Shown here in pieces: positions 1 to 12,100 of a stretch of DNA of 64,000 nt. Source of the DNA: Ridgeia piscesae (taxonomy: Eukaryota; Annelida; Polychaeta; Sabellida; Siboglinidae); contig JAODUO010000049.1 of the NCBI GenBank assembly GCA_025642075.2, positions 417,001-481,000 on the forward strand, in the 5' to 3' direction. Position 1 is the first letter of the stretch, and each line of letters begins with the position of its first letter. A program made the translations under genes and the position numbers. The notes below the pieces were generated by a model. It was not told the DNA's origin. It did not search any database and saw nothing but the letters and a program-made list of their open reading frames with translations.

Positions 1-2824
1 CCACAGCACATGTCAGGGCTACTCAACGGGGTGGTATATTTAGGTGGTACAGGTACAGAGTGATTTATACCGACAGCACACATAGAGAAGACAGATGCCA
101 AGTAATGGCTGCAAATAGACGGCCAGCCGGACTTGTGGAATGCCATAGTCGGTGACACGCTACTGATCAAAGGACAAGGAAATCATGCTCTGATCTACAT
201 GATCTAGGTTAACAAAACACTGCCTTGCTTCACAATGGAGACAGTAGATAGAATGCACTGGTTAGGTAGGATAGGTAGGTTCTCTGGTGGCAGGAGAGAT
301 GAGACCCATTGATCACAACAAAGCCAAGACGGTCTATGGTAGCCTCCTATTATGTCCCTCACAATTACCATGGTATGTGAACTAAACTAGGCGTCTGTCT
401 TTGATTCCCACAGGGAAACTAAGTTTACTACATCACTGGTCACTGTCACTGCTAGTTAAGTTAATGGCATCTTCACACAGCAAGTGGTATAAGGCCTACA
501 CATACAGTCCTGTGCTGATTTGCACAACAGACATATCACACAAGATACATTTTAATTGTTATGAATGCGTGTAGATGATAGTGCACTGTAAGTTTTAATT
601 GTTATGCATGCATATAGCAGACAGTGCATTGTAAGTAATGTGATTGTGTCGGATATTAGTTCAATAGATTATTAATGTTCAACAAATATAGTGACAATTA
701 ATGTTTTACCCACTCTGTTACAATTTAGTGGAATAACAATGAATTTACTTACACTGCATGTTATAAAAATAAACTTCAATATTTTTTACCGTGGTTGATT
801 TGTCATCTTTATTGACCAAACACATTAGCTAATTATTTTAAGAAGGAGAACTAGGTTAAAAAAACAGTTCAGAATGAAACAATATTACTCAAACTCTATG
901 TATCAGATTAGTCTTCATTAACAATAGTACTTAGCACTGGTAGATACATGAAATCTGAAATGTACACTTTCGTTCACATCAATCACAGATCACGATCATT
1001 GTAGTAAATGCCATTTATACCACATACCATTATGCATAATGATTATGCATATGCATCTTTAGAGATAAATGCAAAAGCTGTAACAATAATAATAGGTGTT
1101 TTATTTCTAACCTGTTTGTTGGTGGGACAAATCTGTTTACACTGCTAGAAAAAGTAAACATGAATTAATAATTTAATGAACTTTGTACTAAGTATTTGTC
1201 AGACAACGAGAAAGGCAAGTGCTTTCTGGGAGTTACTGTCGAGCCCTGCCATGGGAACATGTAAATGCATGCATCACATTACCCATATCAATGAAATCCC
1301 AATAATGTCCTGCCTGACCACAGAGAGAGCATGATATTGTAATGGTCAGCACTAGGGTTGCCACCTGTGCCTTAAAATATGGAATATTCTGTAATTATGA
1401 GATAAATATTGCATCCTTTATAAATGAAATAGGGGGCATCCCATATTTTTTTCTGGGTGGAAGGTGGCAACCTTATCAGCATATCACCTAGCATGATAGC
1501 AGAGCTCAAAACCCAGACTAGTCTGGCATGGTATATTTGGTGAAAAAAACTGGCTCTGCATCCCATGTGACTTAGTGATCATGGTAAGATCTGCATCATA
1601 GCATGTAAAAAAAGTGCAACACTGAGGTTGACATGCGAAGGGAAGCCAGTTTTACCATGTTCAGAAAAAGGCAGACTTGTTCAGATGTTGAATGAGATGT
1701 CAACCACAATATAAACAGACTAGTCAGCTAATAGAACTTTGCTGCACACTGGAAACAACTATTCCCGTGGCTTATGAGCAAAAAGGTTTTGAATGAATAC
1801 AACTATTCTGGAAATATTGTAGTAATTAAATTACAAATATAGTGTATGTGATACACTGTGAACAATTGTTGCTGGTTGCTCAGCCTAAACATTGACCTGC
1901 AATGGCCAACTGCTAGATAAAAACCAAGCAATACCCCGTTGCCACGGATTTGGGTGAGGCACGGAAACGTGAGTTTGGCCGCGGCCGCGCAACGAAAACC
2001 AACTGAAACGATTTGTACGTGTAGCAGTTGCGTCAGTTGCTAATGATCAATTACAAACACAACACAACGCAACTGAAAAGTGGATCTGGCATTTGAGAGG
2101 TGACAAACTAGTAAACAATGTATTCCAAGTTTAATTAATACGAGCATCTCTCAACAGTTATTAAGAATGTCAACAGGCTTCTCGCCGTCACGTTGGTAGC
2201 TGTCAACGCTGATTCGGTGCAGGCGAAATGTTTGCGATTGAAAAGCAAAGCTGCGTTAAGACGCAACTCCTGTTTATTAAACTTTGACATATGTAATTTA
2301 TATTACTTACTTGTAATTCCTAGCAGTGATTACCGCAAATAAACCAACGCGCTTGTTCAACTGGATTGTTTCTACGATTGTGATATTTTGTTTAAAACAA
2401 TACAATAAACGTCACCACACCTACAAGCGATTTAAACCGCGAGCGCCATGTTGGGCAATGAAGCCGGTCGCACGGTCATGTGTCATTTTGTAAACTAATG
2501 TATAATTGGTTGACTGTTCAAAGTTGCACACATCTCAAACGTGATTTTACTCAATGTGACTATATAAATTGTTGTATGTGCAGAAGTGATTAAACCTTGC
2601 AAAAATTCTGAATATTTACAATAATAATGATTAATCTAAACAAAGTAGTTCCATGTGTCTTGCGAATAATTTCCCATCACAATTTTGCTTAACTTTGTTT
2701 TGACACCTGTTGCTGATCGTAATTTTTTTAATGATTTGTGAAAGTTTATATTTTGGTAATTTGTGGGTTAAATTAATTTATAAAATAATAAATCTTACGA
2801 GAAACGTCCTATAGAAATACCTAG

Positions 2825-3025
2825 CGAACACATTACGTTCCGGTAACGTTAGCATAACGTTATAATTATAGGTTATATATATGCAGTAACGTTCCCACAT
2901 AACGTTAAGGGAACGCAAAGAAAACTTTCCAAAAACACGCTAGGAGAACGTTAACGGCTGACGTTATCGTAACATACAAATAACGTTCTGATAACGTTCA
3001 GGGAACGTGATTTTATTAGCTGGGT
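2825..3025. repeat. AACGTT-rich palindromic repeat
   Basis: AACGTT or GAACGTT words recur many times, separated by roughly 10-25 bases, and the block ends in AGCTGGGTAA. It resembles the two AACGTT elements at 4143-4656 in word content. It looks like an old small inverted-repeat transposon copy or satellite remnant. Borders are approximate. Confidence 0.5.
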
Positions 3026-3069
3026 AACTAAACAAACTAACTGTGACCAGGAGAACTCTTGGGAAGATT

Positions 3070-3290
3070 GTTCACTTTACCTTGTTCCAGTACGTCGACC
3101 CAGATGTATGAATGAGTATATGTATAGCTAGATACAGTTGTGGATATGTGTGTACGAATCATCACCGCGCGTTAATTGCAAAGTGGATTAATTCTTTCTA
3201 AATAAGTCGAGATGGCATTCGCTTGAAAAGGTCTGTCGGGGAAATGAGTGGAATGGATATTGGGCTACATAAACGTTGCCTTTCCCTTTT
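3070..3290 (+). mobile_element. SINE 3' body, 5'-truncated copy
   Basis: The stretch matches the body of the tRNA-derived SINE at 6955-7250: shared blocks are the CAGNTGTATGAATG region, GTGGATATGTGTGTACGA, CGCGCGTTAATTGCA, a block ending in a variant of CTGTCGGGGAAAT, and GGATATTGGGCTACATAA. The tRNA-like head is missing. Confidence 0.6.
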
Positions 3291-4142
3291 ATCGATCATA
3301 TTCATACAGACTGCTCTCTTCGTCGGTCACTACTTCACGTGTGATGTAGTCTTAGCGTGAGATGCTTAATACGAAGCGGAGGCATCACCGGTGGAACATG
3401 TCTAGCCTTGTTTATTCTTATACATCCTTCTTCCGTGTTTCATAGTTGATCTAAGCATAGAGGTCTATATATACTAGTTGTTGTTATATAACTATTAGCG
3501 TGTGATTTTCCGTATGTTTTGATGATGATCTGCCTGCATGGAAGTATAAAGTGTAAAACGCATTGAGCAATTCTTATAGGATTGGATACATGGTCTAATT
3601 CTGGCAGAATATGCTGAATCTTCGAGCATATCAACACTGGCTCAAGTTTAAATATTCCAAGCAACAGGCTGTCGCTATATTTGCCAACCTAGGCCTAATT
3701 TGGTCAGTTCGATGAGTAAAGAGATATTCCTTGTACGCTCCACTTTTTTTCTGGAGTTGCATGTATGGCGTCCTGAAGCTGCTTTATGTTGTACCAACCC
3801 TAACTGTCATGAAGAAGGCCATCAGCTACTCCTATGCAAATTGTAGAATGATATATTAATTCTCTTACGGATCCTTCCATGTAATTCCTACTAAAGTTCA
3901 TAACACATTTCCAAAACACACCATATTCTTGGTTGGAACGACCTGGTCAGGAACTAGCTCCCACGAGGCTGCTATAGAATCTGTCCTCATTTGGCGGTCT
4001 GCTTGGAGCCCCTCCATTGCATGATTAAAAAAATTAAACGTGCCCAATTTAAACGCAATAAAAGACTTTCTGAAAAAGCCGAATCTTTAAAGCTGAGCGA
4101 CATACTTCCCTTCTAATCTGAGCAGTTATAAGACATAAATCC

Positions 4143-4395
4143 ATATAACATACAAACGTTAATCTAACGTTAATGTAAACATTAGCAGACACGTTGGTGT
4201 AACGTTTAAATGTGAACGTTTTAATGTCATTTTGCTATTGTTTAGCGTTAATTTAACGTTTCAGTTTTAACCAAACTAAAACAATCAAAAGCTAAAGTTT
4301 CGGGAACGTTAGAGATTTAACCGTAACCAAAGTCAAACGGTTCTAATTAACCAAATGCAAACATTAATGTAACGTTTGCATGCTATCTGGGTAAC
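4143..4395. mobile_element. AACGTT MITE, copy 1
   Basis: Sequence is rich in AACGTTAATNTAACGTT and ends with the same GCATGCTATCTGGGTAA border as its neighbour at 4421-4656. The left border is degraded. Only 25 bases separate the two copies. Confidence 0.6.
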
Positions 4396-4420
4396 AAGTA
4401 AACAATGCCAAGCTATACCT

Positions 4421-4656
4421 ACCCAGATAGCATGCAAACGTTAATCTAACGTTAATTTAACGTTAGCAGAAACGTTGGTTTAACTTTTAAATGCGAACTT
4501 GTTTTGCGTTATTTTGCTCATTTATTTAACGTTAATGAACGTTTCAGTTCTAACCAAACTAAACCAAAACAACCCAAAACTAACGTTTCGGCAACGTTAG
4601 AGATTTAACCATAACCAAAATCAAACGTTAATGTAACGTTTGCATGCTATCTGGGT
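4421..4656. mobile_element. AACGTT MITE, copy 2 (intact ends)
   Basis: Perfect terminal inverted repeats: ACCCAGATAGCATGCAAACG at the left end and its exact reverse complement at the right end, 236 bp in all, flanked by T/A so that each end reads TACCC...GGGTA. No open frame inside. This is a non-autonomous, short inverted-repeat transposon; the superfamily is not assigned. Confidence 0.8.
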
Positions 4657-5310
4657 AACCCCAGTAATGTTGGAGGTGCCTATAGCTGTGGTGCTGAAAA
4701 TTTTAGCTTCAACATTACAAATCGCTGCTTAATTATATACCTGATTCTCCTTCAATAACAACCTCACTGATAATGACGACATTGCCAGACATAAAACAGT
4801 CTTTATGTACAAGCTATTGTTTTAGCTCGAAAATATTTCTTTGTATAAGTCCTTCACCAAAATTACTTTATTTCAAGCGTACTGTGCTCCAATGTACACT
4901 TCAAGTCTTTGGTGCAAATGAAAAAATTCGAGCTTTGGAAGCATTACCGTCGCATACAATAATAGTCTCAGAATTTCACTATGTTGCCATTCAGATGTAG
5001 TGCAAGTTTTATGTTTGCCACCAATTACATCATATCTTTTAATGAACGCATTCGTTCATCCATATTTAGCCTTTTATGTTATATTTTCATCAACCTAAAA
5101 ACTCTCTTTTTGTTTTAAACTTCCATACATACATTTAAAAAGTTCTATGTATAAATACTAGATTTCTCAATTCTACACGTGATATTTGTATTGTACTATA
5201 TAATTTTTTTTACAAGTTATTATTTTTTTCACGACCTGTTTATTTATTTTATTACATACTTATTTACTGTTTTATTTGTGCTTCATTTTTTGTATTGTTA
5301 TATATTATTA

Positions 5311-5316
<6 letters not shown>

Positions 5317-5385
<69 letters not shown>
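5317..5385. repeat. (TA)n microsatellite
   Basis: Uninterrupted TA dinucleotides for about 69 bp. Open frames reading IYIYIY over it are not genes. Confidence 0.95.
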
Positions 5386-5387
<2 letters not shown>

Positions 5388-6140
5388 GGACTTTTGGTCT
5401 TAAATAAACATTATAAAATTATAATAATGTTTTTATACAGTTCGGTTATGATGAAAATGGATCGTGCACTTGTTGAAAATAAGTAATTCAATAGATACGA
5501 CATTTAAAAATTAAACTAGAACACGCACACATACATTCATGGGGCCTACACATGCACGCACAAACACATGCACGAACCTCCCCCCCAAATGTGTCTAAAT
5601 GTAATGATAATTTGTTGATATTTTCAGAGTAATCATTTGTATCAAAATCGCCCTTTCGAGAATGCATAAAGTATTATGTTTTGACATCAGAATTTAATCA
5701 GCAGTTGAGGTTAGGCGACTACGGGAAGAATAAGGCCATGAACCCGAATGAAATGCAGCGTTTAGTATTATTTGTAGCTACTACTATCTCAAAGAACGGT
5801 GTCATGCGCATTTATATCCGGCGAATTATTAGGTTCGTGTGCGACATATGTATGATATGCATACCAAAACCTAAAGTTGTGTTGCAATAAATGCTGTGCA
5901 TACATATTAAAATTAGAAAAATCACTAGCTTTACACCCGTTCTGTCATATATGCATTTTTATTTTAATGTTTTGCAAATGAAAAGACAACTCGGTGACAG
6001 AGCGTATGAATCCGACCCATTTGACGTGGCCGCTGCCATCTTGACAAGAAGCCGAAAGCAAATTCATAAACTTGAGTTGTGGCAACGACACATCTTTAAA
6101 AGCTCCACGCACTGTGGGAACTGCTTATAGTATAGTTACC

Positions 6141-9100
6141 ATGGTGAGTTTCATACTAACTGGTCATGCACGTTAAGTTGCTAACAAATGCATGAAATGT
6201 TTGCAAGGAAAGTGGTGTTTGACCGGTGTCTAATGCGAGACCAGGCGATGTAAAACGTGTAAACAGGACTAACGCTGGGTGACGTGGAAATCGTGTGGGA
6301 CAAAAATATTAATTTCAAAGACTCATACTAAAGTGTAAACCACATTCTTCTGAGGTTACAACTGTAATGTTAAGTATATCTCTGATATTCTACACCAGAA
6401 AATAAGTGGTGTTTTATTAGGATCACTGACAAACTGCAATCAAATTAAAAACTTCAAAACGACTGACAGTCATTTTGTATGCATAATTTCATCTACCGGC
6501 TTGCCTCAGTACTACATGGAAACAAAACAGAACGCACCTGTCATTTAGGTGTTTATAATTACGGTTTCCCAGTACACGGAAGGTGGCATCACAGCGCCAG
6601 GGTTAAATTGAGTGGGAGTTGTAAAAACTGGATTTGCTATAGCTTTATAATATTGATAAATTACACGTTCCTCCAAACTATGTTACAATTGGCATTCTGT
6701 ACAGTTACATCTCTTCTAAATATCAATTATGAGGCTGTATAAACAGTCAGTTATATGGCTAAATATAGGTTGCATGTATATTGTTTTATTAAGGTAACTT
6801 TTCAGATATTATTTTTAATGAATTTGTCATGTGATGCAGAGTGGTCAGTTGTTATCAGATTTAGCTAATATGGTACCACTGGACGTACTTGATTTTAATT
6901 GGATTTATTTATCAAATTGGTAGTTTTATAGAATGTCCCAACAACTATGTGTTACTCAGAGCGCAGTGGCTCAGTGGTATAGCTTCGGACTCTCGACTAA
7001 AAGGACCCACGTGTTAAAACCTTGGGCAAGTTTTTTCACTCTACATTGGTCCAGCTCACTCAGCTGTATAAATGTGTACTTGGCTATAGACAAGTGGTGG
7101 ATATGTGTACGAGCAGCCTTCGCGCATTAATTGCAGCATACGGTTGGATTCTTCCAAGAGAAGTTGTGATGGTGTCTGATTGAACAGGCCTGCCAGGGAA
7201 ATAAAGTGAGCAATCCTGAGGATTGGATACTGCACTATATAAGAACTTACTTTTACTTTACTCAGAATTGCCAAAAATGCTACCAAGGATACATGCTACA
7301 TATTAAGTTTGATGAAGCTCATAGTATTATGGTTCTATGTTTGTGGTCCCTTATAAATGTGCAGGATGCTTGGTCATATAATGTATCGTTTTTTTAATCT
7401 CGCCATCGGATGTAATAAAATGGTTTATTTTGTTTCAGGTGCTGTTAGCTGCAGCAGTATGCAACAAGACTGGCAAAGGTTTGTGTAATAATTTCAGAAG
7501 TATTAAACATGTGATATTATTAAATCAGCTCCGATATTATTGTAGTTACATAGGCCACAAAGCTTTTCAGGACATGTTCAGGGTGTCACGATTGTTGTGT
7601 TTGGAACCAAACATTTAGTGCAACCAGAGGAACTTTGCTCGCTTCTATGACCCCCCCCTAAGAGTGCAGCATAAATTCACAGTGAACTTGTTTGTTCAAT
7701 GGACACATTTATGTAACTGACCAGGATGTTGCCTAATGTTGGATCACAGTCGTGATGCCTTTCTCATCGATGTTGCAGCGATCATCTCGCGCCAGTTCGT
7801 GGAGATGACACGGTCGCGCATCGAGGGCCTTCTGGCAGCCTTCCCCAAGGTGATGAATACAGGGCAGCAGCACACGTTTGTTGAGACAGAGAGTGTGCGC
7901 TATGTCTACCAGCCCATGGAGAAACTCTACATGCTGCTTATAACGACAAAGGCCAGCAACATTCTCGAGGATCTTGAGACATTGCGACTCTTTGCCAGAG
8001 TGGTGAGTCGTCATAGTCGTCACTTGTCTGTTGTGTGCATTCTCAACATGTTTGATTGTGCCTGAATTAGTTTTGTGCTGCCATATGATGCACAAAATGT
8101 GTTTCGGGATATGTTTAGACAGTATTTGCAAATAAGTTATCTTGTTTGCATGCTTAGATTTTATAGTTTACATCTTTTTCTATATACTTAAGTGCATAAA
8201 AGCATGAAATATATTGTACCTCAATAAGCAATGTGTGTCGACCAGTATTAGTAGTTTTCACACTAATAGCTTTTTTTATGTTTCTTGTAATTCTCGACAT
8301 TGCGATACCTCTAAATAAGGCAAGTTATGTCTTGTGATGGCAAAACTTGTAAGAAATAGAGGGACATTAATCTTGGGCCATCAGATGCAATGTTGTCTTC
8401 TCTCTGGAGGTGACGTCTGATAACTCAGACACTCAATCCACACTTAAATGAAAACTTGGGTATATGATAACTGAAATTATTGGCAGCCCTATGATTTTTT
8501 TTTGTTTCAGTCGGAGTTAAATCAGTAGTGTGTCAAGCCAGTAAATATGAAAAAAATTATGGCCCAAACTGGCCCAGAACAAAAAATGCTGAGGCCTGAA
8601 AATTGGCAAATAATATGTATTTGATATAACTTACTAGCATCTAAGTCTAATTTCAAAGCACTATATTGGAACATTGCCTCAAAAACATAATGTTAAATTA
8701 TAACCTGTCAGAAGTGTATATATTAATTTTATAGTAGATTTTATTCTTTCATCTTAACTTTTTCAGATTCCCGAGTACTGTAAGTCTATGGAGGAGTCAG
8801 AGATTGCTGATCAGGCATTCCCACTCATTTTTGCATTTGATGAAGTTGTTGCTCTTGGTTACCGTGAGAGCGTCAACTTGGCCCAGATTCGCACATTTAC
8901 AGAAATGGACTCCCACGAAGAGAAGGTCTTCCAAGCGGTCCGACAGGTACGGTAATCATGTGACTTAGGGAACGCTTATTTACAAAACTGAGAAGAAGTC
9001 ATAGAACACATGCAGAACATTGCAAATAATTTGATTGCATAGACCTACTTATGGAGGTCGGTACACATGAATGCTTCGTAAAACTGGTTTCATAACTGGT

Positions 9101-12100
9101 TCCTCTGTGTAAAGGCGGACAGGGTCCCACCTCCCTGGGCCTGTCCGTACTATAGCAGAGGTACATCAACTGTGACGTGCAACAGGGACTTGTTATGTCG
9201 GTGAACATGTTAATATGCACGTCATAAACATGTTTCTTTTTGTTGTACATTGTTTTTGACAATTGTTGCCTCCCGTCAAAGAGTTGGCACGTTTCCAGAG
9301 TAAATTGGACAGTGGGGGAAAATCCGGTATTTAATGCTCAATTTAATGCAGTTTATTTAACGTTTTGAAGCTGCTGTGGAATTTTTTTTTCTAAATCGTA
9401 TTTTATGAGTTCTACGTATACTGCATCAAAACGTATACAACAATAATTAATGCAGTGATGGTTAACTTTAATGACATTCAAAATACAGTGTTGTGGTACA
9501 GTGGAACCCCTCACGAGCGACCACCCTCATTTACGACCACCCGCTTTTTACGACCGTTTTTTCATTGACGGAATGTCTACGCTGTATAAATGTTCCCTCA
9601 CCAACGACCACCCGCCAGACGCGACCAACGACCATGGCAATTTGAATTTTACCCCTGACCAACGACCAATCCGATAGGTGGCCAAGCACATTTGTTAACC
9701 TAAATATCGCAATGAACTCTCATTAAACGCATGACTAACGCGCATGGACGGCATAATGCCATAAAAACAATAAATCGCCTGATGACGACCATTCATTTTG
9801 GCGATCTTTTACTTTCTGACCGAATTATGAAAACGACATCTAACAGCCGCTAGACTTTCCTCACATATCTTATATATTTATAAACACACACTATGTTATA
9901 AAATTAAATCACTTACATTATTGAAAGAAATAAAATTCACGAAACAAAGTCGCGCAAGAACTCGCCGGCAAGACATCATGGCGGACATGGTCACCGTCGG
10001 TGGAGCCCTACGCGTAACTCTGCGATTAAATATCCATATTGTGTATGACTAAAGTTTAGAAACTTGTGTATGATTAAAGTTTAGAAACTTAGGCTAAGTT
10101 TTAGGTTAGTTTATGATAAAACCGGAATCCAGATTTAGCGGCACCGCGATAAAATATCGACGTAACGCCACGGTAATCGCAGGCGATGTCGACTTTAGTT
10201 TAGCTCGATTTAGATTTGTGAATTTTATTCTTCACAGCAATTTAAATGATTTAATTGTATGATCTAGCGTATGTATATGTAATATGAGTTATTAGAGGAA
10301 GTTTCGCGGCTGTAAGAGGTCGTTTTCATGATTAGATCAGAAAGTAAAAGATCGTTTTGCGGCGGTGGAAAGAACAACAAAATGGCGACCGCGGTGCGAT
10401 TACCCAGACGCCGTGAGGTGGCAGCACTTTTTAGCCCCTCAGACCGAATTTAAATAAATTAAATGAGAAGACTTTTTATCAGATATAATTAAAAAACGAT
10501 TCAAAATGAGGATACTTTTCATCAGATATTATTTAGAAAGAAAACCGATTCAAAATTAAACTCATACTGAAACGTGTCACACATAAAATAAAGAGAATAA
10601 ATAATTTTGTTGTTGTTAATGTTATCTCATTTTTTATGTCCTACTTTATTTTGTGTATTTTACTTAGTGGTTGTAAGCGCCCCCTAGTGTTGATGTTAGT
10701 CGTTATAAGCGCCCCCTAGTGTTGAATGTTGCAAACCCCTCACGAGAGACCACCCCTCTTTTAAGACCGCCCCACTCTGATTTGGGGGGCGGTCTTAAAC
10801 GAGGGGTTCCACTGTACCTCTAAATAAGGCAAGTTATGTCTTGTGATGGCAAAACTTGTAAGAAATAGAGGAACATTATTCTTGGGACATCAGATGCAAT
10901 ATTGTCTACTCTCTGTGGATGACACGTCTGGGAACTCAGACAGTATATATCTAAAAATATAAGTAGTAGTAACTACAATATTGCATGAGTTATTGTTTTG
11001 CAAAACAAGACAACCAGTTTTTAACAAGAGTGGTTAATAAGTTGGTTCTTTGGCAGCCGATGGAGATCGCAGGAGCAACCTGATTTTAGTGGGCTGTTTA
11101 CTACTGGGTCTTCTGTGTACAATCAGACCACTTCTATTTCTCATGCTGGGTCCTCTGTGTAAAGGCGGACAGGGTCCCACCTCCCTGGGCCTGTCCGTAC
11201 TATAGCAGAGGTACATCAACTGTGACGTGCAACAGGGACTTGTTGTGTCAGTGAACTTGTCAACATGCACGTCATAAACATGTTTCTTTTTGTTGAACAT
11301 TGTTTTTTACAATTTTATCCTCCCGTCAAAAGGTTGGCACGTTTCCAGGGTAAATTGGACAGTGGGGGAAAACCAGGTATTTAATGCTCAATTTAATGTA
11401 AAATAATCTCAAAATATGTTAATTAAATGCAGTTTATTTAACTTTTTGAAGCTGCTGTGGAAATGTGCATTTTGTTCTAAATCGTATTTTATGAGTTCTA
11501 CATATACTGCATTAAAACATCTACAACATTAATTAATGCATTGATAGTTAATTTTACTGACATTCGAAATACAGTGTCGTGAGACCTCTTTATAAGGCAA
11601 GTTATGTCTTGTGATGGCAAAACTTGTAAGAAATAGAGGAACATTATTCTTGGGACATCAGAAGCAATATTGTCTACTCTCTGTGGATGACACGTCTGGG
11701 AACTCAGACAGTATATATCTAAAAATATAAGTAGTAGTAACTACAATATTGCATGAGTTATTGTTTTGCAAAACAAGACAACCAGTTTTTAACGAGTGGT
11801 TAATAAGTTGGTTCTTTGGCAGCCGATGGAGGTCATAGGAGCAACCTGGTTCTAGTTGGCTGTAATATCTGGGTCTTCTGTGTACAATCAGACCACTTCT
11901 ATTTCTCATGGAATCAGGTCCTCTGTGTAAAGGCGGACAGGGTCCCACCTCCCTGGGCCTGTCCGTACTATAGCAGAGGTACATCAACTGTGACGTGCAA
12001 CAGGGACTTGTTATGCCAATGAACACGTCAAGATGCACATCATAAACACAGTTTTTAACTTTTTGAAAGTTTGTAAGAAGTTTATTTTACATGTCATTTT

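Larger units (their letters stand above)
1..5990. other. Gene-free left flank
   Basis: No exon with a recognisable product was found on either strand. The stretch is AT-rich. A CpG-richer patch at about 1940-2480 contains a NotI-like GC run (near 1980) and an AACATGGCGC word on the minus strand (near 2450), as often seen at CpG-type promoters of housekeeping genes, but no exon could be attached to it. Old repeats occupy 2825-4656 and a (TA)n tract sits at 5317-5385. Confidence 0.5.
10817..12050 (+). repeat. 768-bp tandem duplication carrying a B-A snoRNA pair
   Basis: Family B copies 2 and 3 start exactly 768 bp apart (10817, 11585), and family A copies 2 and 3 also 768 bp apart (11152, 11920). 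The whole segment between, including the GTAGTAGTAACTACAATATT stretch, is nearly identical. The second unit runs to at least 12050. Intron 5 (13142-13616) carries a more diverged version of the same B-A segment. Confidence 0.9.
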
